Source of the DNA: Ochrobactrum sp. Marseille-Q0166
GTDB taxonomy: Bacteria; Pseudomonadota; Alphaproteobacteria; Rhizobiales; Rhizobiaceae
NCBI RefSeq assembly: GCF_014397025.1
Contig: NZ_JACJUO010000003.1
Span: forward strand, 186,001-250,000
Direction: 5' to 3'
DNA: 64,000 nucleotides
The position numbers were made by a program, and so were the translations under genes. Positions 8,108 to 17,116 of the stretch are shown here, in pieces. Position 1 is the stretch's first letter, and every line of letters begins with the position of its first letter. A model generated the notes under the pieces. It was not told the DNA's origin, searched no databases, and saw only the letters and a list, made by a program, of their open reading frames with translations.

Positions 8108-9247
8108 ATGTATGTTGCTGTAAAGGGCGGTGAAACCGCCATCCGCAATGCCCACCGTCTGCTTGATGATCGTCGTCGTGGTGACCGCTCGGTTCCGGCG
8201 TTGCGTCTTGACCAGATTGCCGAACAGCTGGGTCTCGCCGTTGACCGCGTCATGGCCGAAGGTTCGCTTTATGACCGCGAACTCGCAGCACTTGCCGTGC
8301 GTCAGTCGCGTGGCGATCTGATTGAGGCAATCTTTCTGGTTCGTGCCTACCGAACAACCCTGCCGCGTTTTGGCTATTCGCTGCCACTTGAGACCGCGAA
8401 TATGCTGATCGAACGCCGCATTTCGGCCACCTATAAAGACCTGCCTGGCGGGCAGTTGTTGGGACCGACATTTGACTACACGCATCGTCTGCTTGATCCG
8501 GAGCTGGCGGGTGATGTCAGTGTTCCCGAACCGGAAGTGCGTGCGACTGAACCTGAAGAAACGCCACGCGTGACCGATATTCTCGGCGTCAACGGGATGA
8601 TCGAAGAAGATGGTGCAATGCCGGAAGGGCATGAGCCGGGCGATCTTACCCGCGAACCGTGGACGTTCCCGATGCCGCGCGATCTGCGCTTGCAAGCTTT
8701 GGCGCGCGGTGATGAAGGCTTCCTGCTGGCGCTGGGTTATTCCACGCAACGCGGTTATGGCAACACGCATCCATTTGTCGGTGAAATCCGCATTGGCGAG
8801 GTGGAGGTTGAGTTCGATGTGCCTGAGCTCGGCTTTGCCGTTTCGCTTGGCCGTGTTCAGCTGACCGAATGCCAGATGGTGAGCCAGTTCAAAGGCTCGT
8901 CCAAGCAGGCACCACAGTTCACTCGTGGCTATGGTCTGGTGTTCGGACAAAGCGAGCGCAAAGCCATGTCGATGTCGCTTTGCGACCGGGCGCTGCGTGT
9001 CCGCGAATTCGATGCGGATGTGACAGCACCCGCGCAGGACGAGGAATTCGTCATTTCCCATTCCGATAATGTGCAGTCGACGGGCTTCGTCGAGCATCTG
9101 AAATTGCCCCATTACGTGGACTTTCAGGCCGAGCTCGATCTTATCCGCCGTATGCGTGCGGAATATGAAAAAGCGAACAACGAGACTGAAGTTTTGGCAA
9201 CCGAAGCAGCAGCCAGTATCGGCACAGGCAAGGAAGCAGCAGAATGA
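8108..9247 (+). CDS. phnI: C-P lyase core subunit PhnI (phosphonate nucleosidase)
   Basis: A 379-residue protein beginning MYVAVKGGETAIRNAHRLL, the conserved PhnI opening. PhnI is the nucleosidase component that, with PhnG, H and L, displaces adenine from ATP to make ribose-1-phosphonate 5-triphosphate. E. coli PhnI is about 354 residues, so this one is slightly long, mainly through an Ala/Glu-rich C-terminus. It overlaps phnJ by 4 bases (ATGA), which suggests translational coupling within the core complex. Confidence 0.95.
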   Translation: MYVAVKGGETAIRNAHRLLDDRRRGDRSVPALRLDQIAEQLGLAVDRVMAEGSLYDRELAALAVRQSRGDLIEAIFLVRAYRTTLPRFGYSLPLETANMLIERRISATYKDLPGGQLLGPTFDYTHRLLDPELAGDVSVPEPEVRATEPEETPRVTDILGVNGMIEEDGAMPEGHEPGDLTREPWTFPMPRDLRLQALARGDEGFLLALGYSTQRGYGNTHPFVGEIRIGEVEVEFDVPELGFAVSLGRVQLTECQMVSQFKGSSKQAPQFTRGYGLVFGQSERKAMSMSLCDRALRVREFDADVTAPAQDEEFVISHSDNVQSTGFVEHLKLPHYVDFQAELDLIRRMRAEYEKANNETEVLATEAAASIGTGKEAAE

Positions 9248-10137
9248 GCGATCTAGCCAATTACAATTTCGCCTATCTGGACGAGCAAACAAAGCGGATG
9301 ATCCGCCGCGCTATCCTGAAAGCCATTGCTATTCCGGGTTATCAGGTTCCGTTCGCAAGCCGTGAAATGCCGATGCCTTATGGCTGGGGCACAGGCGGCG
9401 TGCAGGTGACGGCGGCAATTCTCGGTCAGGATGATGTGCTCAAAGTTATCGATCAGGGCGCTGATGATACGACCAACGCCGTTTCCATCCGGGCATTCTT
9501 CCAGAAAACTGCCGATGTTGCCGTAACCACCCATACGGGTGAGGCGACTATCATCCAGACACGTCACCGCATTCCGGAATATCCGCTGACTGAAGGGCAG
9601 GTGATTGTCTATCAGGTGCCAATTCCTGAGCCGTTGCGTTTTCTGGAGCCGCGTGAAACCGAAACGCGCAAGATGCACGCGCTTGCCGAATATGGCCTCA
9701 TGCATGTGAAGCTTTACGAAGATATCGCGCGCCACGGCCATATCGCCAAGACCTATGATTATCCGGTGATGATCGAAGGGCGCTATGTCATGGCACCGTC
9801 GCCGACGCCAAAGTTCGACAATCCAAAGATGCATATGTCGCCAGCTTTGCAGCTGTTTGGGGCCGGTCGTGAAAAGCGCATCTATGCCGTACCGCCTTAT
9901 ACGGATGTCGTGAGCCTCGATTTCGAGGATCATCCATTTGAGGTGCAGAAATTCAAACAGCCTTGCGCATTGTGTGGCGCACGCAGCGTCTATCTCGACG
10001 AAGTCGTGCTTGATGACCAGGGCGGCTCGATGTTTGTCTGCTCCGACACCGATTATTGTGAAGAGCGTCAGGCGAATGGCCACTTTGGTCATCTGGCAGC
10101 GAACAATGAGACCGCAGCCAAGGGAGCCCTGAAATGA
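9244..10137 (+). CDS. phnJ: C-P lyase PhnJ, radical SAM enzyme
   Basis: A 297-residue PhnJ, the radical SAM enzyme that breaks the carbon-phosphorus bond to give alkane and ribose-1,2-cyclic phosphate 5-phosphate. The unusual cluster cysteines are at 241, 244 and 266, and Cys272 of CSDTDYC is the residue assigned to hydrogen abstraction. All four positions match E. coli numbering. The gene overlaps phnI and phnK by 4 bases each. The protein looks intact and functional. Confidence 0.97.
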   Translation: MSDLANYNFAYLDEQTKRMIRRAILKAIAIPGYQVPFASREMPMPYGWGTGGVQVTAAILGQDDVLKVIDQGADDTTNAVSIRAFFQKTADVAVTTHTGEATIIQTRHRIPEYPLTEGQVIVYQVPIPEPLRFLEPRETETRKMHALAEYGLMHVKLYEDIARHGHIAKTYDYPVMIEGRYVMAPSPTPKFDNPKMHMSPALQLFGAGREKRIYAVPPYTDVVSLDFEDHPFEVQKFKQPCALCGARSVYLDEVVLDDQGGSMFVCSDTDYCEERQANGHFGHLAANNETAAKGALK

Positions 10138-10922
10138 GCATTGAAATGGGCGTCGAACCTCTTCTGAAAGTCAGCAATCTCTCGAAGTTTTATGGCAGTC
10201 GTCGCGGTTGTGCGGATATAGATTTCTCGCTGTGGCCGGGCGAAGTGCTGGCCATCGTCGGTGAATCCGGTTCGGGCAAGACGACTTTGCTCAACTGTCT
10301 GGCGACACGTCTGGAACCGACATCGGGCAGCGTGGAATATTGCATGCGTGATGGCGAGTTCCGCGATCTTTACAAGATCGGAGAGGCTGAACGCCGCTTT
10401 CTGATGCGTACTGACTGGGGCTTCGTGCATCAGAATCCTTCGGATGGTCTGCGCATGAGTGTTTCGGCGGGTGCCAATGTCGGTGAACGGCTGATGGCTG
10501 TTGGCGAGCGCCACTATGGCAATATTCGCAACACGGCAACCGAATGGCTCGGACGTGTCGAAATCGCTGCTGATCGCATCGACGACCAGCCCCGCGCTTT
10601 CTCCGGCGGCATGCGTCAGCGTCTGCAGATTGCGCGCAATCTCGTCACGGCGCCGCGCCTTGTTTTCATGGATGAACCGACTGGCGGTCTCGATGTGTCA
10701 GTGCAGGCACGTCTTCTCGATCTGCTGCGCGGTTTGGTGAGCGATCTCGGCCTTTCGGTTGTCATCGTGACTCACGATCTCGCAGTGGCCCGTCTTCTGT
10801 CCCATCGCATCATGGTCATGAAAGACGGCCATATTGTCGAACAGGGCCTGACCGACCGCGTTCTGGATGACCCGCAAGCGCCTTACACGCAGCTTCTCGT
10901 GTCGTCTATTTTGCAGGTCTAG
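10134..10922 (+). CDS. phnK: PhnK, ABC-type ATPase of the C-P lyase complex
   Basis: A 262-residue ABC ATPase with Walker A GESGSGKTT, signature FSGGMRQRLQ and Walker B LVFMDEPTGG. It resembles nickel/peptide transporter ATPases, as PhnK does. PhnK binds the GHIJ core through PhnJ and is not a transport protein. It overlaps phnJ by 4 bases, and 66 bases separate it from phnL. Confidence 0.93.
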   Translation: MSIEMGVEPLLKVSNLSKFYGSRRGCADIDFSLWPGEVLAIVGESGSGKTTLLNCLATRLEPTSGSVEYCMRDGEFRDLYKIGEAERRFLMRTDWGFVHQNPSDGLRMSVSAGANVGERLMAVGERHYGNIRNTATEWLGRVEIAADRIDDQPRAFSGGMRQRLQIARNLVTAPRLVFMDEPTGGLDVSVQARLLDLLRGLVSDLGLSVVIVTHDLAVARLLSHRIMVMKDGHIVEQGLTDRVLDDPQAPYTQLLVSSILQV

Positions 10923-10988
10923 CAAATTAAAACAGATGTTGCAGCGTGTTGTTCGTAAATGAGCGAAACTTCATGCGTGAGGTGAGAA

Positions 10989-11708
10989 ATGACACAAGTT
11001 AGAACATCCTCTCCGCTGGCCGTGTCGGGTCTGGCAAAGACGTTCACGATGCATTTGCAGGGTGGCATTGAGTTGCCAGTCGTAAGTGACGTGAACTTCG
11101 ATCTGAAAGCAGGCGAATGCGCCGTGCTTGGCGGACCTTCCGGTGCCGGTAAAAGCTCCATTCTCAAAATGGTCTATGGCAATTACGCCGTAAATGCAGG
11201 TTCTATCCTCATTCGTCACGAAGATCGCATGGTGGATCTGGCAACAGCCGATCCGCGCGAAGTTCTGGCCGTTCGGCGTGTTACGATTGGTTATGTCAGC
11301 CAGTTTCTGCGCACATTGCCGCGCGTGGCGGCAATCGACATCGTTGCGGAGCCATTGGTGGTTCGTGGTGTTGATCGCGATACTGCTCGCAATCGTGCAA
11401 TCGAGTTGCTGGCGCAGCTCAACCTGCCGGAACGGCTCTGGGTATTGCCACCTGCAACTTTCTCTGGCGGTGAGCAGCAGCGCGTGAATATTGCGCGCGG
11501 TTTCATCACGGATCATCCGGTGTTGCTGCTTGATGAGCCGACCGCTTCGCTTGATGCCAGAAACAGAGTAGTTGTCGTTGATCTCATCAAGGCCAAGAAG
11601 GCGCAGGGCGTCGCAATGCTTGGGATTTTCCATGATGAAGATGTGCGTGAACAGGTTGCTGATCGCATTATCGACGTAACCGCTTTCTCGCCGAGGGCAG
11701 CAGCATGA
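10989..11708 (+). CDS. phnL: PhnL, ABC-type ATPase of the C-P lyase pathway
   Basis: A 239-residue ABC ATPase with Walker [10 protein letters not shown], signature [10 protein letters not shown] and Walker [11 protein letters not shown]. PhnL is needed with PhnG, H and I for the first step of phosphonate breakdown and associates with PhnK. A GAGGTGAG sequence precedes its ATG. The stop overlaps the next gene by 4 bases. Confidence 0.92.
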   Translation: MTQVRTSSPLAVSGLAKTFTMHLQGGIELPVVSDVNFDLKAGECAVLGGPSGAGKSSILKMVYGNYAVNAGSILIRHEDRMVDLATADPREVLAVRRVTIGYVSQFLRTLPRVAAIDIVAEPLVVRGVDRDTARNRAIELLAQLNLPERLWVLPPATFSGGEQQRVNIARGFITDHPVLLLDEPTASLDARNRVVVVDLIKAKKAQGVAMLGIFHDEDVREQVADRIIDVTAFSPRAAA

Positions 11709-12364
11709 CCAAGCTCTCGGTAGAACCGTTGGTTCATGAAACGGCTGAAGTTAACGGTAGCAGGCTTGGCCGATATATCGAGATCGGCGCGCGCAGCCGT
11801 GTTTCGGAGACTGTGCTGGACGATTATTCCTATCTCGGTATCGATTGCGAAATCTGGTGTGCTGAGATCGGCAAGTTTTCCAATATCGCCAGCCATGTGC
11901 GTATCAACGCTACCAATCATCCGACATGGCGTCCGACGTTGCATCATTTCACCTATCGCGCCGGTGATTACTGGCCGGAAGAAAAGGATGAGACGGAGTT
12001 CTTTGATTGGCGTCGCGGCAATGCCGTGAAAATCGGTCACGACACATGGCTCGGCCATGGCTCCACAATCTTGCCGGGTGTGACGGTTGGCAATGGTGCC
12101 GTTGTCGGTGCCGGAGCTGTCGTGAGCAGGGACGTGGCGCCCTATACGATTGTTGGTGGTGTCCCGGCGCGTCTCATTCGTGAACGCTTCGATGCTGCGA
12201 CCGGCAATCGTCTGGATCGACTGGCCTGGTGGGACTGGAGCCATGATCGTCTGCGTGAGGCGCTCGATGATTTCCGCGCGCTCGATATCGAAGCATTCCT
12301 CTCGAAATATGAAACGGCCGCCAATGCGAATGCGGTCATGAAAGAGCTGTCCAATGGCGAATGA
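11705..12364 (+). CDS. Hexapeptide-repeat acyltransferase of the phosphonate cluster
   Basis: A 219-residue left-handed beta-helix acyltransferase with imperfect hexapeptide repeats (for example [21 protein letters not shown]) and the xenobiotic acetyltransferase-like [32 protein letters not shown] pattern seen here as [10 protein letters not shown] onward. Proteins of this kind occur in many alphaproteobacterial phn operons. It may stand in for PhnO, an aminophosphonate N-acetyltransferase of an unrelated GNAT fold. The role is inferred from position; no substrate evidence is visible. It overlaps phnL by 4 and phnM by 11 bases. Confidence 0.8.
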   Translation: MTKLSVEPLVHETAEVNGSRLGRYIEIGARSRVSETVLDDYSYLGIDCEIWCAEIGKFSNIASHVRINATNHPTWRPTLHHFTYRAGDYWPEEKDETEFFDWRRGNAVKIGHDTWLGHGSTILPGVTVGNGAVVGAGAVVSRDVAPYTIVGGVPARLIRERFDAATGNRLDRLAWWDWSHDRLREALDDFRALDIEAFLSKYETAANANAVMKELSNGE

Positions 12365-13493
12365 AACCGTTCTGAAAAATGCGCAGATCGTGCTTGCCGA
12401 TGAAATCGTTTCCGGTTCTATCCTGATCCGTGATGGCAAAATTGCCGCCATCAATCAGGGCAATGCCAGTGTCGGCGACGACATGGATGGCGATTATGTC
12501 ATTCCCGGCCTCATCGAGCTGCACACCGATCAGCTGGAAAGCCATTACGCGCCACGTCCAAAGGTGCGCTGGAATGTCGATGCAGCGGTTCAGGCGCATG
12601 ATGCGCAGGTCGCAGCATCGGGCATCACCACAGTTTTCGATGCGATGCGCGTTGGTTCCGATTATGACCGTGAATTCGTGGGTAAAGATATGCGGATGCT
12701 TGCGGACGCCATCGAAAGTGGTGTTCGAGAAAATCGCCTGCGTGCTGACCACTTTCTGCACCTGCGCTGCGAAGTATCCTCAGCAGATTGCCTGGAAACA
12801 TTCGAGCTTTTTGCAGGCGATGACCGGGTTAAACTCGCTTCGCTGATGGATCATGCACCGGGACAGCGTCAATTCGTTGATCTTAATACGTATCGCACTT
12901 ATTACATGCGCAAGATGAAGCTCACGGATGAGGAGTTCCGGGTGCATTGTGAGAAGCGTATGGCGGATTCGGATGCATATTCGGCCAAACATCGTCGCGC
13001 CATTGCCGAACTGGCAGCGGCGCGCAGCATCGTGCTGGCCAGCCATGATGATGCGACCAGCGCGCATGTCGATGAATCAATCGACCATGGTGTGAGGATC
13101 GCCGAGTTTCCGACCACGATGGAAGCAGCCAGTGCCTCGAAAGGCGCAGGCCTTTCCATTCTGATGGGCGCGCCCAATATTGTGCGCGGCTGCTCGCATT
13201 CCGGAAACATCGCTGCACGCGATCTCGTCGATAATGGCAGCCTCGACATTCTGTCCTCGGATTACATTCCGTTCAGCCTCATTCAGTCGGCTTTCGGCCT
13301 TGCTTCTGGCGAGCGTCCAATTGCGCTGCCACAGGCTGTCCGCCTCGTAACCAAGAACCCGGCTGATGCCATGGCGATGGATGATCGCGGCGAAATCGCT
13401 ATCGGCAAGCGTGCCGATCTGGTTCGCGTGCGCCCGAAAGGTGCAATTCCGGTTGTGCGTACTGTCTGGCGCGAAGGCGAGCGGGTGCTTTGA
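12354..13493 (+). CDS. phnM: PhnM, ribose-1-phosphonate 5-triphosphate diphosphatase
   Basis: A 379-residue amidohydrolase-superfamily enzyme with the metal-binding [15 protein letters not shown] motif near residues 48-62 and a closing [21 protein letters not shown]. PhnM removes pyrophosphate from the ribose-1-phosphonate 5-triphosphate made by PhnGHIL, giving the substrate of PhnJ. It overlaps the upstream acyltransferase by 11 and phnN by 4 bases, so it is in the same transcript. Confidence 0.95.
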   Translation: MANETVLKNAQIVLADEIVSGSILIRDGKIAAINQGNASVGDDMDGDYVIPGLIELHTDQLESHYAPRPKVRWNVDAAVQAHDAQVAASGITTVFDAMRVGSDYDREFVGKDMRMLADAIESGVRENRLRADHFLHLRCEVSSADCLETFELFAGDDRVKLASLMDHAPGQRQFVDLNTYRTYYMRKMKLTDEEFRVHCEKRMADSDAYSAKHRRAIAELAAARSIVLASHDDATSAHVDESIDHGVRIAEFPTTMEAASASKGAGLSILMGAPNIVRGCSHSGNIAARDLVDNGSLDILSSDYIPFSLIQSAFGLASGERPIALPQAVRLVTKNPADAMAMDDRGEIAIGKRADLVRVRPKGAIPVVRTVWREGERVL

Positions 13494-14077
13494 TGCAGAT
13501 GCAATCCGATACGCCGAAAGGCTGCTTCATTGCCGTTGTCGGCCCCAGCGGGGCTGGCAAGGACACGATTATGGATGCAGCGCGTGTGGCTCTTGCGGGC
13601 GACACGCGGTTTCATTTTGTGCGCCGGATCATCACACGTCCGCAAATGCCGGGCACGGAAGATCACGACAGTCTGGATGAAACAGCTTTTACGAAAGCCG
13701 CAGGCGAGGGTGCTTTCGCCCTGCACTGGCAGGCGCATGGCCTGAGCTATGGATTGCCGAAATCGCTTGATGATGAAATCGCCGACGGTATCGTCGTGAT
13801 TGCCAATGTGTCGCGGCGTGTGCTTGGCGATATCCGCAGGCTTTATTCGGAACGCTCCGTGGTTGTCATCTCGGCAAGGCCGGAGGTGCTTGCAGAGCGG
13901 CTTGCATCGCGCGGCCGTGAAAGTCGAGAAGAAATCGCTTTGCGACTTAAGCGCGAAGTGAGCTTCGATGACGGTGCCAATGATGTCATCGTAATAGACA
14001 ATTCGGGTGAAGTCGCTGCTTCAACGGATGCCTTTCTGCGTCACCTGCAAGAAATGAGTACAAAATCCACGCGCTAA
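13490..14077 (+). CDS. phnN: PhnN, ribose 1,5-bisphosphate phosphokinase
   Basis: A 195-residue kinase of the guanylate kinase-like fold with P-loop VGPSGAGKDT near residues 17-26. PhnN phosphorylates ribose 1,5-bisphosphate to PRPP, closing the C-P lyase pathway into nucleotide metabolism. The step before it needs the cyclic phosphodiesterase PhnP, which is not found in this window. The gene ends 102 bases before the chosen phnC start. Confidence 0.93.
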   Translation: MMQMQSDTPKGCFIAVVGPSGAGKDTIMDAARVALAGDTRFHFVRRIITRPQMPGTEDHDSLDETAFTKAAGEGAFALHWQAHGLSYGLPKSLDDEIADGIVVIANVSRRVLGDIRRLYSERSVVVISARPEVLAERLASRGRESREEIALRLKREVSFDDGANDVIVIDNSGEVAASTDAFLRHLQEMSTKSTR

Positions 14078-14179
14078 ATTAAGGGTTTGAGACGGAGAGT
14101 AAGTTTACACAAACGTCATGGTCCGTTCATTGCAGTGTCATTGAACGGATCAATAGTGAGCATGAATGGAGACGAGTTC

Positions 14180-15013
14180 ATGCTTCAACTAAAAAACGTA
14201 ACGCGCCGCTATAATGATAAGGTGGCGGTTTCGAGTGTTGACCTTGAGATCGAGCCGGGCGCGTTTGTCGGAATTATTGGTCGCTCGGGCGCGGGAAAGT
14301 CGACGCTGCTGCGCATGATCAATCGTCTGGTCGAACCGTCCGAGGGAACAATTCACTGGGATGGTCGCGACATTACCGGGCTCAAGGGTTCAGGATTGCG
14401 CGATTGGCGCGCACAATGTGCGATGATTTTCCAGCACTTCAATCTGGTTGATCGTCTTGATGTTCTGACCAATGTTCTCATGGGGCGTCTAAACTATGTT
14501 TCAACGCCTAAGTCGCTTCTGCGCATCTGGAGCGATGAAGAGCGTCTGATCGCTCTGTCCGCCTTGCAGCAGTTCGATATTGGCCATCTTGCAGCGCATC
14601 GCGCTGATGAGCTTTCGGGTGGTCAGCAGCAGCGTGTAGCCATTGCCCGTGCGCTTGTTCAGCAGCCGCGCATCATTCTCGCCGACGAGCCGATTGCATC
14701 GCTCGATCCGCGCAATACCCGCAGCGTCATGGACGCTCTGCGTCGCATCAATCGCGAATATGGCATCACGGTTCTCTGCAATCTGCACTCGCTCGATATC
14801 GCGCGCAGCTATTGCGACCGCCTCGTCGGCATGTCTGCCGGCAAGATCGTATTCCGCGGCACACCGTCGATGCTGACCGATATGGCATCACGCGATCTTT
14901 ACGGCATGGAAGCCGATGACGTCATCGATGCCGATGAACTGACTGAAACACTGCCAATGACAATGCCGGTTCCTCAGTCGGCGGAAGCCGTTCTGCGCCA
15001 GCTTTCCGCCTGA
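14180..15013 (+). CDS. phnC: PhnC, phosphonate ABC transporter ATPase
   Basis: A 277-residue ABC ATPase with Walker [10 protein letters not shown], signature [10 protein letters not shown] and Walker [11 protein letters not shown], matching PhnC. It powers phosphonate uptake with PhnD and the two PhnE permeases. The start at 14180 is chosen because GGAG lies 8 bases upstream and the protein then opens [11 protein letters not shown], as usual for the family. An in-frame extension back to 14087 looks spurious. Confidence 0.93.
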   Translation: MLQLKNVTRRYNDKVAVSSVDLEIEPGAFVGIIGRSGAGKSTLLRMINRLVEPSEGTIHWDGRDITGLKGSGLRDWRAQCAMIFQHFNLVDRLDVLTNVLMGRLNYVSTPKSLLRIWSDEERLIALSALQQFDIGHLAAHRADELSGGQQQRVAIARALVQQPRIILADEPIASLDPRNTRSVMDALRRINREYGITVLCNLHSLDIARSYCDRLVGMSAGKIVFRGTPSMLTDMASRDLYGMEADDVIDADELTETLPMTMPVPQSAEAVLRQLSA

Positions 15014-15071
15014 GCGCACAAAGCTCTGGAAAAAATTACGCTCCAAAATCAGGGATTAACAGGAGATACCT

Positions 15072-16013
15072 ATGCTTAACCGTAGAAACTTTCTGGTGGC
15101 GGCTGCACTTTCCGCTACGCTGACCATGCCGATTATGGTTTCCACTGCACAGGCTGCAGACTGGAGCAAGGATTATCCAGAAATCGTTCTGGGCGTGATC
15201 CCAGCTGAAAACGCTTCGACCACTTCCGACCGTTATGCACCTCTGGCAGCTTATCTCGGCAAGGAACTCGGCACGAAGGTTACGCTGCGCGTTGCTAACG
15301 ACTATGCGGCTGTTATCGAAGGTCAGCGCGCCGGCAACATTCAGATCGCATTCTATGGCCCGGCTTCCTATGCCCGCGCTGTGATGACCGGTGTTGAAAC
15401 CACTCCGCTCGTCAACCAGCGTCACAACACCGGGGTAAACGGCTATTATTCGGTTGTTTATGTTCGCGCTGACAGCCCATACCAGAAGATGGATGATCTG
15501 AAGGGCAAAGCGATCGCGCTCGTAGATCCTAATTCGACATCGGGCAACAACGCGCCACGCTTCTTCTTGAACCGCGATGGCTATAGCGTCGATACGTTCT
15601 TTGGTAAGAACTTCTTTGCTGGCAGTCACGAAAACGCAGTTCTCGCTCTCGCACAGGGTACCGCAGATGCTGCTGCAAACTCCTGGAATTCTGAAGACGA
15701 TTCCAACCTGACCCGCATGGTCAGCCGTGGCGTTCTGAAGGACGCAAACGGCAAGGCAATGACGAAGGATGATTTCCGCATCATCTTCAAGTCGGACTTC
15801 CTTCCAGAAGGCCCATTTGCGGTTCTCAGCACCCTGCCAGATCAGCTAAAGGCCGATATCAAGCAGGCTTTCCTCGACATGCCAACCAAGGACAAGGCTG
15901 GCTTTGACGCTCTTTCCGACGGCAAGGATAAGGAATTCGTAGCGACCGAAGCCAAGGAATATGAGCCAATCATCGAGATGCTTAAGTTCAACGACAAGGC
16001 TCGCAAGTCTTAA
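15072..16013 (+). CDS. phnD: PhnD, periplasmic phosphonate-binding protein
   Basis: A 313-residue binding protein of the PhnD family. It opens MLNRRNFLVAAALSATLTMP with a cleavage site near AQAA, so it is exported. The paired Arg followed by Asn-Phe-Leu resembles a twin-arginine signal. Family segments include GVIPAENASTTSDRYAPLAAYL and AFYGPASYARA. A strong AGGAG precedes the ATG. An intrinsic terminator follows 17 bases after the stop. Confidence 0.93.
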   Translation: MLNRRNFLVAAALSATLTMPIMVSTAQAADWSKDYPEIVLGVIPAENASTTSDRYAPLAAYLGKELGTKVTLRVANDYAAVIEGQRAGNIQIAFYGPASYARAVMTGVETTPLVNQRHNTGVNGYYSVVYVRADSPYQKMDDLKGKAIALVDPNSTSGNNAPRFFLNRDGYSVDTFFGKNFFAGSHENAVLALAQGTADAAANSWNSEDDSNLTRMVSRGVLKDANGKAMTKDDFRIIFKSDFLPEGPFAVLSTLPDQLKADIKQAFLDMPTKDKAGFDALSDGKDKEFVATEAKEYEPIIEMLKFNDKARKS

Positions 16014-16030
16014 TCCGTAGAACAATTAAG

Positions 16031-16065
16031 ATGCCCGGAACGTAACCCGTTCCGGGCATTTTTTT
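16031..16065 (+). terminator. Intrinsic terminator between phnD and phnE
   Basis: A perfect 12-bp GC-rich stem (16031-16042 with 16048-16059), loop TAACC, is followed by a run of Ts. It sits inside the transport operon, so it should lower permease expression relative to the binding protein rather than end the operon. Confidence 0.85.
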
Positions 16066-16148
16066 AGAGCATGATCACGAAAAGTCGGAACCGCCTTCGG
16101 AGGGAAATCAGTCCACTGGACTGATTTCTGATCCTGCTCCGATCAGAC
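16066..16148. repeat. Mosaic palindromic repeat before phnE
   Basis: It opens with a variant of the palindromic repeat seen at 8036 and 17051 (AGAGCATGATCACGAAAAGT). It continues into a second near-perfect palindrome with 11-bp arms AAATCAGTCCA and TGGACTGATTT around one C (16106-16128), then GATCCTGCTC. It lies directly after the phnD terminator. Confidence 0.6.
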
Positions 16149-16176
16149 AGGTCATACCTGATTAAAGGAAGCTCGC

Positions 16177-17049
16177 ATGACGGTATCCTCACTCGACGGC
16201 AACGGAGCAAAAAGCCTGCTTGCCGATTATCGAAGAGACGTCGGCAAACGGCGTCTCTACGGTATCGCGCTCCTCCTTGCGCTTGTCGTTGTTGCCATTG
16301 CTGCGTCCGTCGTTGCCGATGTTCGGCCGGGCACGCTGGTCGAAAATCTCTTCCGCTTTACAAGCTATCTTGGTCGCATCTTGCCGGAGCTGACGATTGC
16401 CAATTTCCGCGGTGATCTCGCCGCCTGGTACTGGAACCTTGGCGGCTGGCTCAAGATGCTGTTTGAGACGTTACTGATTGCCTATCTGGCAACCTTGATC
16501 GGCGGCATCATCGCTTTTGCGGCGTCATTTGCGGCGTCATCCAACATGGCTCCCAATTCGACAGTGCGTTTCGTCGTTCGTCGCGGGTTGGAGCTGCTGC
16601 GTACGGTTCCTGAAATCGTTTTCGCGCTGCTTTTTGTTATCGCTTTCGGTCTTGGACCGATGGCCGGTGTGCTGGCGCTGATGCTTCATACAACAGGAGC
16701 GCTGGGCAAATTGTTTTCGGAAGTTGTTGAGAACATCGATATGCGTCCGGTGGAGGGCATTCGTGCATCGGGTGGTTCCGGCTTTCAGGTCATCCGCTTT
16801 GCCGTGCTTCCACAAGTGGCGGCAAATTTTGCGTCCTATGGCCTTCTGCGCTTTGAAATCAATCTGCGCGGTGCTTCCGTTATGGGTTTTGTGGGTGCGG
16901 GCGGTATCGGGCAGGAACTACTGACTTCGATCCGCCAGTTCTATTACAGCGATGTTAGCGCCATTCTGCTTTTGATTATCGTGACCATTGTTGCCATCGA
17001 TCTCATTACACAGCGTATTCGCCATTCGCTTCTGGGCCGTATTGGTTGA
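16177..17049 (+). CDS. phnE: PhnE, phosphonate ABC transporter permease (first copy)
   Basis: A 290-residue inner-membrane permease with several hydrophobic segments, the first at about residues 27-50. A permease (EAA-like) loop is seen in EGIRASGGSGFQVIRFAVLPQVAANF, followed by VMGFVGAGGIGQEL. It would form the membrane channel with the second PhnE. An AGGAAG sequence precedes the ATG. A palindromic repeat separates it from the second copy. Confidence 0.92.
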   Translation: MTVSSLDGNGAKSLLADYRRDVGKRRLYGIALLLALVVVAIAASVVADVRPGTLVENLFRFTSYLGRILPELTIANFRGDLAAWYWNLGGWLKMLFETLLIAYLATLIGGIIAFAASFAASSNMAPNSTVRFVVRRGLELLRTVPEIVFALLFVIAFGLGPMAGVLALMLHTTGALGKLFSEVVENIDMRPVEGIRASGGSGFQVIRFAVLPQVAANFASYGLLRFEINLRGASVMGFVGAGGIGQELLTSIRQFYYSDVSAILLLIIVTIVAIDLITQRIRHSLLGRIG

Positions 17050-17050
17050 G

Positions 17051-17098
17051 GAGTGTGATCCCGAAAAGTGGGAACCGGTTTTCGGAAAAGATCATGCT
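17051..17098. repeat. Palindromic repeat element, copy 2, between the two phnE genes
   Basis: Its core at 17055-17097 is identical to the copy in phnH (8041-8083). It fills nearly the whole gap between the two phnE genes. Translated in the frame of the downstream gene it gives the same peptide DPEKWEPVFGKDHA as the PhnH tail, but here it lies before the likely start. Confidence 0.75.
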
Positions 17099-17116
17099 CA
17101 AACAAAAGAGAGAATT

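Noticed and set aside
7823-9292. A long open frame on the minus strand opposite phnH and phnI (489 codons)
   Set aside because: It lies wholly opposite two clear phn genes, its composition (rich in Arg, His, Cys) is that of an antisense shadow, and no family motif is seen.
16988-17116. Upstream extension of the second phnE gene
   Set aside because: It would overlap the first phnE gene and run through the palindromic repeat; the ATG at 17117 has a ribosome binding site and family-typical length.
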